A stretch of DNA of 64,000 nt from positions 434,001-498,000 of the forward strand of contig JBAIAA010000413.1 of assembly GCA_037893245.1 (NCBI GenBank). Direction: 5' to 3'. Made by a program: the position numbers and the translations under genes. The notes below the pieces were generated by a model. It saw only the letters and a list, made by a program, of their open reading frames with translations. It ran no database searches and was not told the DNA's origin. Numbering within the stretch: position 1 is the first letter of the stretch; every line of letters begins with the position of its first letter. Shown here piece after piece: positions 1 to 8,057 of this stretch. This DNA comes from Crossaster papposus (Eukaryota; Echinodermata; Asteroidea; Velatida; Solasteridae).

Positions 1-2549
1 TTGGTCTTTATCTTTCCATTTCTTTTCAATTTTTAGTAGGTTAGCCAATTACATTTTTTAATATTCACACCGAAAGAAACACACCTCCCGAAAAGTGATA
101 CTTCCCGAGCCTGCAAGCAGCCATTTTACAAATGGCATCCCTCCACGTTCTAGGGCAATTAGGACCCATTTTTCAACCGTAATTTTGTCAAGTCTGCCCT
201 CGGATTGAAGCTCAAAAACCAGGGAGTTGATCCAATGCTATATTTACACAATCCCACCATTTCTTTCACCAAACGGCATCCGTTTTCAAAAGAAATTGTG
301 GGGGCACTTTTAATGCAAATGAGCTAGCGTAGAAATGTTCCTTACAATTAGGGTGGTGCATCCTATAGGGTGCACCTGCCTAATTCAAGTCCCATTGAAA
401 ACAGTGTAAAATCAACAATGTTCACGACCAAGTTTCTTGCACACCGACATCACTGGGGTTTCTCAAACAACAATCAGATTATTGTCTTGGTCTTTATCTT
501 TCCATTTCTTTTCAATTTTTAGTAGGTTAGCCAATTACATTTTTTAATATTCACACCGAAAGAAACACACCTCCCGAAAAGTAATACTTCCCGAGCCTGC
601 AAGCAGCCATTTTACAAATGGCATCCCTCCACGTTCTAGGGCAATTAGGACCCATTTTTCAACCGTAATTTTGTCAAGTCTGCCATCAGATTGAAGCTCA
701 AAAACCAGGGAGTTGATCCTATGCTATATTTACACAATCCCACCATTTCTTTCACCAAACGGCATCCGTTTTCAAAAGAAATTGTGGGGGCACTTTTAAT
801 GCAAATGAGCTAGCGTAGAAATGTTCCTTACAATTAGGGTGGTGCACCCTATAGGGTGCACCTGCCTAATTCAAGTCCCATTGAAAACAGTGTAAAATCA
901 ACAATGTTCACGACCAATTTTCTTGCACACCGACATCACTGGGGTTTCTCAAACAACAATCAGATTATTGTCTTGGTCTTTATCTTTCCATTTCTTTTCA
1001 ATTTTTAGTAGGTTAGCCAATTACATTTTTTAATATTCACACCGAAAGAAACACACCTCCCGAAAAGTGATACTTCCCGAGCCTGCAAGCAGCCATTTTA
1101 CAAATGGCATCCCTCCACGTTCTAGGGCAATTAGGACCCATTTTTCAACCTTAATTTTGTCAAGTCTGCCCTCGGATTGAAGCTCAAAAACCAGGGAGTT
1201 GATCCAATGCTATATTTACACAATCCCACCATTTCTTTCACCAAACGGCATCCGTTTTCAAAAGAAATTGTGGGGGCACTTTTAATGCAAATGAGCTAGC
1301 GTAGAATTGTTCCTTACAATTAGGGTGGTGCACCCTATAGGGTGCACCTGCCTAATTCAAGTCCCATTGAAAACAGTGTAAAATCAACAATGTTCACGAC
1401 CAAGTTTCTTGCACACCGACATCACTGGGGTTTCTCAAACAACAATCAGATTATTGTCTTGGTCTTTATCTTTCCATTTCTTTTCAATTTTTAGTAGGTT
1501 AGCCAATTACATTTTTTAATATTCACACCGAAAGAAACACACCTCCCGAAAAGTGATACTTCCCGAGCCTGCAAGCAGCCATTTTACAAATGGCATCCCT
1601 CCACGTTCTAGGGCAATTAGGACCCATTTTTCAACCGTAATTTTGTCAAGTCTGCCCTCGGATTGAAGCTCAAAAACCAGGGAGTTGATCCAATGCTATA
1701 TTTACACAATCCCACCATTTCTTTCACCAAACGGCATCCGTTTTCAAAAGAAATTGTGGGGGCACTTTTAATGCAAATGAGCTAGCGTAGAAATGTTCCT
1801 TACAATTAGGGTGGTGCACCCTATAGGGTGCACCTGCCTAATTCAAGTCCCATTGAAAACAGTGTAAAATCAACAATGTTCACGACCAAGTTTCTTGCAC
1901 ACCGACATCACTGGGGTTTCTCAAACAACAATCAGATTATTGTCTTGGTCTTTATCTTTCCATTTCTTTTCAATTTTTAGTAGGTTAGCCAATTACATTT
2001 TGTAATATTCACACCGAAAGAAACACACCTCCCGAAAAGTGATACTTCCCGAGCCTGCAAGCAGCCATTTTACAAATGGCATCCCTCCACGTTCTAGGGC
2101 AATTAGGACCCATTTTTCAACCGTAATTTTGTCAAGTCTGCCCTCGGATTAAAGCTCAAAAACCAGGGAGTTGATCCTATGCTATATTTACACAATCCCA
2201 CCATTTCTTTCACCAAACGGCATCCGTTTTCAAAAGAAATTGTGGGGGCACTTTTAATGCAAATGAGCTAGCGTAGAAATGTTCCTTACAATTAGGGTGG
2301 TGCACCCTATATGGTGCACCTGCCTAATTCAAGTCCCATTGAAAACAGTGTAAAATCAACAATGTTCACGACCAAGTTTCTTGCACACCGACATCACTGG
2401 GGTTTCTCAAACAACAATCAGATTATTGTCTTGGTCTTTATCTTTCCATTTCTTTTCAATTTTTAGTAGGTTAGCCAATTACATTTTTTAATATTCACAC
2501 CGAAAGAAACACACCTCCCGAAAAGTGATACTTCCCGAGCCTGCAAGCA

Positions 2550-2566
2550 GCCATTTTACAAATGGC
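2550..2566. repeat. 17-bp inverted repeat within the monomer
   Basis: GCCATTT and its exact reverse complement AAATGGC are separated by TAC (offsets 120-136; coordinates are for copy 6). It recurs in every full copy examined. In copy 8 it lies just left of the transposon, whose target sequence begins directly beyond it. A function as a protein-binding dyad is possible but not shown. Confidence 0.85.
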
Positions 2567-2682
2567 ATCCCTCCACGTTCTAGGGCAATTAGGACCCATT
2601 TTTCAACCGTAATTTTGTCAAGTCTGCCCTCGGATTGAAGCTCAAAAACCAGGGAGTTGATCCAATGCTATATTTACACAAT

Positions 2683-2732
2683 CCCACCATTTCTTTCACC
2701 AAACGGCATCCGTTTTCAAAAGAAATTGTGGG
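2683..2732. repeat. 50-bp nested hairpin within the monomer
   Basis: The outer arm CCCACCATTTCTTT (offsets 253-266) pairs with AAAGAAATTGTGGG (289-302) with a single mismatch, C258 against T297. Inside it sits a second perfect stem, AAACGG/CCGTTT with a CAT loop (271-285). Coordinates are for copy 6. Copies 106, 111, 115 and 125 carry G at offset 297, which makes the outer stem perfect. Other variants weaken it: T at 292 in copies 21, 26 and 35, T at 298 in copies 84, 93 and 109, and G at 296 in copy 55. The structure could form a cruciform or an RNA hairpin; there is no evidence here that it does. Confidence 0.8.
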
Positions 2733-2742
2733 GGCACTTTTA

Positions 2743-2750
2743 ATGCAAAT
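2743..2750 (+). promoter_or_regulatory. Octamer (POU-factor) motif ATGCAAAT
   Basis: A perfect match to the metazoan octamer sequence at offsets 313-320 (coordinates for copy 6), intact in all copies I read. In vertebrates this motif binds Oct-family POU proteins in histone H2B, immunoglobulin and snRNA promoters (established knowledge). Here it lies between the 50-bp hairpin and the 40-bp dyad. No accompanying TATA box, snRNA proximal element or coding unit was recognised, so promoter activity is speculative. An 8-mer can also arise by chance and then be copied by array expansion. Confidence 0.4.
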
Positions 2751-2775
2751 GAGCTAGCGTAGAAATGTTCCTTAC

Positions 2776-2815
2776 AATTAGGGTGGTGCACCCTATAGGG
2801 TGCACCTGCCTAATT
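2776..2815. repeat. 40-bp dyad with perfect 22-bp palindromic core
   Basis: The core (2785-2806 in copy 6; offsets 355-376) is GGTGCACCCTA followed directly by its exact reverse complement. Two bases further out on each side (GT and TG, which do not pair), AATTAGG on the left matches CCTAATT on the right, giving 20-nt arms with 18 pairs and no loop. I saw the core altered only in copies 1 (361), 5 (2312) and 98 (47806), and an outer arm altered in copy 99 (48272). It resembles a binding site for a symmetric dimeric protein or a cruciform-forming sequence; no specific factor is recognised. Confidence 0.88.
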
Positions 2816-3538
2816 CAAGTCCCATTGAAAACAGTGTAAAATCAACAATGTTCACGACCAAGTTTCTTGCACACCGACATCACTGGGGTTTCTCAAACAA
2901 CAATCAGATTATTGTCTTGGTCTTTATCTTTCCATTTATTTTCAATTTTTAGTAGGTTAGCCAATTACATTTTTTAATATTCACACCGAAAGAAACACAC
3001 CTCCCGAAAAGTGATACTTCCCGAGCCTGCAAGCAGCCATTTTACAAATGGCATCCCTCCACGTTCTAGGGCAATTAGGACCCATTTTTCAACCGTAATT
3101 TTGTCAAGTCTGCCCTCGGATTGAAGCTCAAAAACCAGGGAGTTGATCCAATGCTATATTTACACAATCCCACCATTTCTTTCACCAAACGGCATCCGTT
3201 TTCAAAAGAAATTGTGGGGGCACTTTTAATGCAAATGAGCTAGCGTAGAAATGTTCCTTACAATTAGGGTGGTGCACCCTATAGGGTGCACCTGCCTAAT
3301 TCAAGTCCCATTGAAAACAGTGTAAAATCAACAATGTTCACGACCAAGTTTCTTGCACACCGACATCACTGGGGTTTCTCAAACAACAATCAGATTATTG
3401 TCTTGGTCTTTATCTTTCCATTTCTTTTCAATTTTTAGTAGGTTAGCTAATTACATTTTTTAATATTCACACCGAAAGAAACACACCTCCCGAAAAGTGA
3501 TACTTCCCGAGCCTGCAAGCAGCCATTTTACAAATGGC

Positions 3539-3546
3539 ATCCCTCC
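3539..3546 (+). repeat. Left target-site duplication (8 bp)
   Basis: ATCCCTCC immediately left of the element. In intact monomers this 8-mer occurs once at the matching position (offsets 137-144), and here it is repeated at 3820-3827. An exact 8-bp duplication is typical of hAT-superfamily transposition and is also seen for P and some other cut-and-paste families. Confidence 0.95.
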
Positions 3547-3574
3547 CACTGACCTCAACACCTGGACGGATCAT
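3547..3574 (+). repeat. Left terminal inverted repeat of the MITE
   Basis: Starts CACTGACCTC and ends GGATCAT. Compared with the reverse complement of 3792-3819 it differs at 3557, 3559, 3562 and 3568 only. A related sequence recurs inverted inside the element at 3658-3678. Confidence 0.88.
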
Positions 3575-3640
3575 TGTCCATATTCTGCTGTGCTAACACT
3601 TGAAGTCGGCGCGAACTGGAAGTGCAACATGGCGTCACTG

Positions 3641-3728
3641 CTGTGAGCCAATGAAATGTCCAGTTGTAGAGGTCAGTGGATTTACCAACCAACTGAACTC
3701 TACACCTGGACATTTCATTGGCTCACAG
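3641..3728. repeat. Central foldback of the MITE
   Basis: The arms 3641-3679 and 3689-3728 are inverted copies around a 9-nt loop (3680-3688). The outer 23 bases of each arm (starting CTGTGAGCCAATG) match perfectly; inside these are two mismatches and a one-base bulge near the loop. A structure this strong would be expected to form a stable hairpin in single-stranded DNA or RNA. Confidence 0.88.
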
Positions 3729-3791
3729 AGTGACTTCGTGGGTCCGCCATGTTGCACTTCTCTGCATGCCGACTTCAAAATGAAACAATGG

Positions 3792-3819
3792 ATGATCTGT
3801 CCATGTATAGAGGTCAGTG
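3792..3819 (-). repeat. Right terminal inverted repeat of the MITE
   Basis: Read on the minus strand it starts CACTGACCTC and ends AGATCAT, matching the left terminal repeat at 24 of 28 positions. It ends exactly at the second target-site copy. Confidence 0.88.
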
Positions 3820-3827
3820 ATCCCTCC
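3820..3827 (+). repeat. Right target-site duplication (8 bp)
   Basis: Second copy of ATCCCTCC. The satellite monomer continues from here (ACGTTCTAGG) in its normal register. Confidence 0.95.
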
Positions 3828-4169
3828 ACGTTCTAGGGCAATTAGGACCCATTTTTCAACCGTAATTTTGTCAAGTCTGCCCTCAGATTGAAGCTCAAAA
3901 ACCAGGGAGTTGATCCTATGCTATATTTACACAATCCCACCATTTCTTTCACCAAACGGCATCCGTTTTCAAAAGAAATTGTGGGGGCACTTTTAATGCA
4001 AATGAGCTAGCGTAGAAATGTTCCTTACAATTAGGGTGGTGCACCCTATAGGGTGCACCTGCCTAATTCAAGTCCCATTGAAAACAGTGTAAAATCAACA
4101 ATGTTAACGACCAAGTTTCTTGCACACCGACATCACTGGGGTTTCTCAAACAACAATCAGATTATTGTC

Positions 4170-7100
4170 TTGGTCTTTATCTTTCCATTTCTTTTCAATT
4201 TTTAGTAGGTTAGCCAATTACATTTTTTAATATTCACACCGAAAGAAACACACCTCCCGAAAAGTGATACTTCCCGAGCCTGCAAGCAGCCATTTTACAA
4301 ATGGCATCCCTCCACGTTCTAGGGCAATTAGGACCCATTTTTCAACCGTAATTTTGTCAAGTCTGCCCTCAGATTGAAGCTCAAAAACCAGGGAGTTGAT
4401 CCTATGCTATATTTACACAATCCCACCATTTCTTTCACCAAACGGCATCCGTTTTCAAAAGAAATTGTGGGGGCACTTTTAATGCAAATGAGCTAGCGTA
4501 GAAATGTTCCTTACAATTAGGGTGGTGCACCCTATAGGGTGCACCTGCCTAATTCAAGTCCCATTGAAAACAGTGTAAAATCAACAATGTTCACGACCAA
4601 GTTTCTTGCACACCGACATCACTGGGGTTTCTCAAACAACAATCAGATTGTTGTCTTGGTCTTTATCTTTCCATTTCTTTTCAATTTTTAGTAGGTTAGC
4701 CAATTACATTTGTTAATATTCACACCGAAAGAAACACACCTCCCGAAAAGTGATACTTCCCGAGCCTGCAAGCAGCCATTTTACAAATGGCATCCCTCCA
4801 CGTTCTAGGGCAATTAGGACCCATTTTTCAACCGTAATTTTGTCAAGTCTGCCCTCGGATTGAAGCTCAAAAACCAGGGAGTTGATCCAATGCTATATTT
4901 ACACAATCCCACCATTTCTTTCACCAAACGGCATCCGTTTTCAAAAGAAATTGTGGGGGCACTTTTAATGCAAATGAGCTAGCGTAGAAATGTTCCTTAC
5001 AATTAGGGTGGTGCACCCTATAGGGTGCACCTGCCTAATTCAAGTCCCATTGAAAACAGTGTAAAATCAACAATGTTCACGACCAAGTTTCTTGCACACC
5101 GACATCACTGGGGTTTCTCAAACAACAATCAGATTATTGTCTTGGTCTTTATCTTTCCATTTCTTTTCAATTTTTAGTAGGTTAGCCAATTACATTTTTT
5201 AATATTCACACCGAAAGAAACACACCTCCCGAAAAGTGATACTTCCCGAGCCTGCAAGCAGCCATTTTACAAATGGCATCCCTCCACGTTCTAGGGCAAT
5301 TAGGACCCATTTTTCAACCGTAATTTTGTCAAGTCTGCCCTCAGATTGAAGCTCAAAAACCAGGGAGTTGATCCTATGCTATATTTACACAATCCCACCA
5401 TTTCTTTCACCAAACGGCATCCGTTTTCAAAAGAAATTGTGGGGGCACTTTTAATGCAAATGAGCTAGCGTAGAAATGTTCCTTACAATTAGGGTGGTGC
5501 ACCCTATAGGGTGCACCTGCCTAATTCAAGTCCCATTGAAAACAGTGTAAAATCAACAATGTTCACGACCAAGTTTCTTGCACACCGACATCACTGGGGT
5601 TTCTCAAACAACAATCAGATTATTGTCTTGGTCTTTATCTTTCCATTTCTTTTCAATTTTTAGTAGGTTAGCCAATTACATTTTTTAATATTCACACCGA
5701 AAGAAACACACCTCCCGAAAAGTGATACTTTCCGAGCCTGCAAGCAGCCATTTTACAAATGGCATCCCTCCACGTTCTAGGGCAATTAGGACCCATTTTT
5801 CAACCGTAATTTTGTCAAGTCTGCCCTCGGATTGAAGCTCAAAAACCAGGGAGTTGATCCAATGCTATATTTACACAATCCCACCATTTCTTTCACCAAA
5901 CGGCATCCGTTTTCAAAAGAAATTGTGGGGGCACTTTTAATGCAAATGAGCTAGCGTAGAAATGTTCCTTACAATTAGGGTGGTGCACCCTATAGGGTGC
6001 ACCTGCCTAATTCAAGTCCCATTGAAAACAGTGTAAAATCAACAATGTTAACGACCAAGTTTCTTGCACACCGACATCACTGGGGTTTCTCAAACAACAA
6101 TCAGATTATTGTCTTGGTCTTTATCTTTCCATTTCTTTTCAATTTTTAGTAGGTTAGCCAATTACATTTTTTAATATTCACACCGAAAGAAACACACCTC
6201 CCGAAAAGTGATACTTCCCGAGCCTGCAAGCAGCCATTTTACAAATGGCATCCCTCCACGTTCTAGGGCAATTAGGACCCATTTTTCAACCGTAATTTTG
6301 TCAAGTCTGCCCTCAGATTGAAGCTCAAAAACCAGGGAGTTGATCCTATGCTATATTTACACAATCCCACCATTTCTTTCACCAAACGGCATCCGTTTTC
6401 AAAAGAAATTGTGGGGGCACTTTTAATGCAAATGAGCTAGCGTAGAAATGTTCCTTACAATTAGGGTGGTGCACCCTATAGGGTGCACCTGCCTAATTCA
6501 AGTCCCATTGAAAACAGTGTAAAATCAACAATGTTCACGACCAAGTTTCTTGCACACCGACATCACTGGGGTTTCTCAAACAACAATCAGATTGTTGTCT
6601 TGGTCTTTATCTTTCCATTTCTTTTCAATTTTTAGTAGGTTAGCCAATTACATTTGTTAATATTCACACCGAAAGAAACACACCTCCCGAAAAGTGATAC
6701 TTCCCGAGCCTGCAAGCAGCCATTTTACAAATGGCATCCCTCCACGTTCTAGGGCAATTAGGACCCATTTTTCAACCGTAATTTTGTCAAGTCTGCCCTC
6801 GGATTGAAGCTCAAAAACCAGGGAGTTGATCCAATGCTATATTTACACAATCCCACCATTTCTTTCACCAAACGGCATCCGTTTTCAAAAGAAATTGTGG
6901 GGGCACTTTTAATGCAAATGAGCTAGCGTAGAAATGTTCCTTACAATTAGGGTGGTGCACCCTATAGGGTGCACCTGCCTAATTCAAGTCCCATTGAAAA
7001 CAGTGTAAAATCAACAATGTTCACGACCAAGTTTCTTGCACACCGACATCACTGGGGTTTCTCAAACAACAATCAGATTATTGTCTTGGTCTTTATCTTT

Positions 7101-8057
7101 CCATTTCTTTTCAATTTTTAGTAGGTTAGCCAATTACATTTTTTAATATTCACACCGAAAGAAACACACCTCCCGAAAAGTGATACTTCCCGAGCCTGCA
7201 AGCAGCCATTTTACAAATGGCATCCCTCCACGTTCTAGGGCAATTAGGACCCATTTTTCAACCGTAATTTTGTCAAGTCTGCCCTCAGATTGAAGCTCAA
7301 AAACCAGGGAGTTGATCCTATGCTATATTTACACAATCCCACCATTTCTTTCACCAAACGGCATCCGTTTTCAAAAGAAATTGTGGGGGCACTTTTAATG
7401 CAAATGAGCTAGCGTAGAAATGTTCCTTACAATTAGGGTGGTGCACCCTATAGGGTGCACCTGCCTAATTCAAGTCCCATTGAAAACAGTGTAAAATCAA
7501 CAATGTTCACGACCAAGTTTCTTGCACACCGACATCACTGGGGTTTCTCAAACAACAATCAGATTATTGTCTTGGTCTTTATCTTTCCATTTCTTTTCAA
7601 TTTTTAGTAGGTTAGCCAATTACATTTTTTAATATTCACACCGAAAGAAACACACCTCCCGAAAAGTGATACTTTCCGAGCCTGCAAGCAGCCATTTTAC
7701 AAATGGCATCCCTCCACGTTCTAGGGCAATTAGGACCCATTTTTCAACCGTAATTTTGTCAAGTCTGCCCTCGGATTGAAGCTCAAAAACCAGGGAGTTG
7801 ATCCAATGCTATATTTACACAATCCCACCATTTCTTTCACCAAACGGCATCCGTTTTCAAAAGAAATTGTGGGGGCACTTTTAATGCAAATGAGCTAGCG
7901 TAGAAATGTTCCTTACAATTAGGGTGGTGCACCCTATAGGGTGCACCTGCCTAATTCAAGTCCCATTGAAAACAGTGTAAAATCAACAATGTTAACGACC
8001 AAGTTTCTTGCACACCGACATCACTGGGGTTTCTCAAACAACAATCAGATTATTGTC
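4170..8057 (+). repeat. Satellite copies 9-16: a 4-mer higher-order unit repeated twice
   Basis: Eight 486-bp copies arranged as two near-identical 1944-bp blocks, 4170-6113 and 6114-8057. Each block is B, A with the CATTTGTTAA variant, B, then A with ACTTTCCGAG and GTTAACG. The junction between the first and second monomer of each block carries CAGATTGTTG instead of CAGATTATTG (about 4649 and 6593). Four shared markers in the same order show that the 4-mer was duplicated as a block rather than built from independent mutations. Confidence 0.92.
5142..5627 (+). repeat. Reference family B monomer (copy 11)
   Basis: Clean example of family B, which differs from family A at two linked sites: A instead of G at offset 202 (CTCAGATTG) and T instead of A at offset 234 (GATCCTATG). 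The rest matches family A, including the hairpin, octamer and dyad. About 55 copies carry this pair. They are confined almost entirely to the region left of 49.4 kb, the exception being copy 124 (60072-60557). Confidence 0.93.

Larger units (their letters stand above)
2431..2916 (+). repeat. Reference family A monomer (copy 6)
   Basis: Chosen as a clean example of family A. It has G at offset 202 (CTCGGATTG) and A at offset 234 (GATCCAATG). In order it contains T-rich tracts (offsets 23-59), a CCAAT motif (GCCAATTAC), a direct repeat of TCCCGA, an inverted repeat CTGC-AA-GCAG, the 17-bp inverted repeat, T and A tracts at 169-173, 183-186 and 214-218, the 50-bp hairpin, the octamer and the 40-bp dyad. 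CAATTAGG occurs at offsets 156-163 and again at 345-352. Every forward and reverse frame is broken by stops well within 100 codons, so it is non-coding. About 58 copies are of this family. Confidence 0.95.
1..3402 (+). repeat. Satellite array, copies 1-7 (486-bp units)
   Basis: Seven complete head-to-tail copies, each exactly 486 bp, starting at 1, 487, 973, 1459, 1945, 2431 and 2917. Copies 1, 3, 4, 6 and 7 are family A, copy 2 is B and copy 5 is C. Private variants are more frequent here than in most of the window: T at 361 inside the palindrome of copy 1; three changes in copy 2 (GTAATA, CCATCAG and CCAATTTTC variants); two in copy 3; and in copy 5 an interrupted T-tract, GGATTAAAG and a broken palindrome at 2312. 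There is no A/B alternation. The higher private diversity may mean this end lies nearer an array edge, where exchange is rarer; that is inference. No open frame of note and no RNA gene were seen. Confidence 0.97.
3547..3819. mobile_element. 273-bp palindromic MITE (non-autonomous DNA transposon, probably hAT)
   Basis: The element begins CACTGACCTC and ends GAGGTCAGTG, is flanked by a perfect 8-bp target duplication and carries no transposase, so it is a miniature inverted-repeat element dependent on an enzyme supplied elsewhere. Terminal repeats of about 28 bp match at 24 positions, and inverted matches continue inward: TGAAGTCGGC (3601-3610) with 3768-3777, AGTGCAACATGGCG (3621-3634) with 3745-3758, and a long central foldback. 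The whole element is therefore an imperfect palindrome. The 8-bp duplication favours hAT. The CACTG end does not match the usual hAT YARNG start, so P or MULE origin remains possible. Small open frames on both strands (3600-3836 and 3635-3829) run out into satellite sequence and show no protein family, so I regard them as chance. Confidence 0.93.
3403..4169 (+). repeat. Copy 8: family B monomer split by a transposon
   Basis: The satellite unit runs from 3403 to 3546, is interrupted by the 273-bp element, and resumes at 3820 with a second copy of the 8-bp target. Removing the element and one target copy gives 486 bp, so nothing was lost at the insertion. The copy is family B (CTCAGATTG, GATCCTATG). 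It has a private AGCTAATT variant near its left end and the GTTAACG variant near its right end. It is the only interrupted copy of 131. Confidence 0.97.

Noticed and set aside
2778..2783. Telomere-like TTAGGG in each monomer
   Set aside because: It is a single hexamer that forms part of the dyad arm; there is no tandem run of it.
2431..2916. CENP-B box
   Set aside because: No sequence fitting the core pattern TTCG, A and CGGG at the required spacing was seen on either strand. The TCCCGA repeats are only superficially similar. Centromeric identity is therefore neither supported nor excluded.
3547..3819. Viral insertion or retroelement fragment
   Set aside because: Inverted termini with an 8-bp target duplication, and no LTR, poly-A tail, reverse transcriptase or integrase sequence, fit a DNA transposon.
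3600..3836. 78-codon plus-strand and 64-codon minus-strand (3635-3829) open frames over the MITE
   Set aside because: They overlap on opposite strands of a palindrome and run into satellite sequence. No transposase motif is present, and palindromic non-coding elements of this size often contain such frames by chance.
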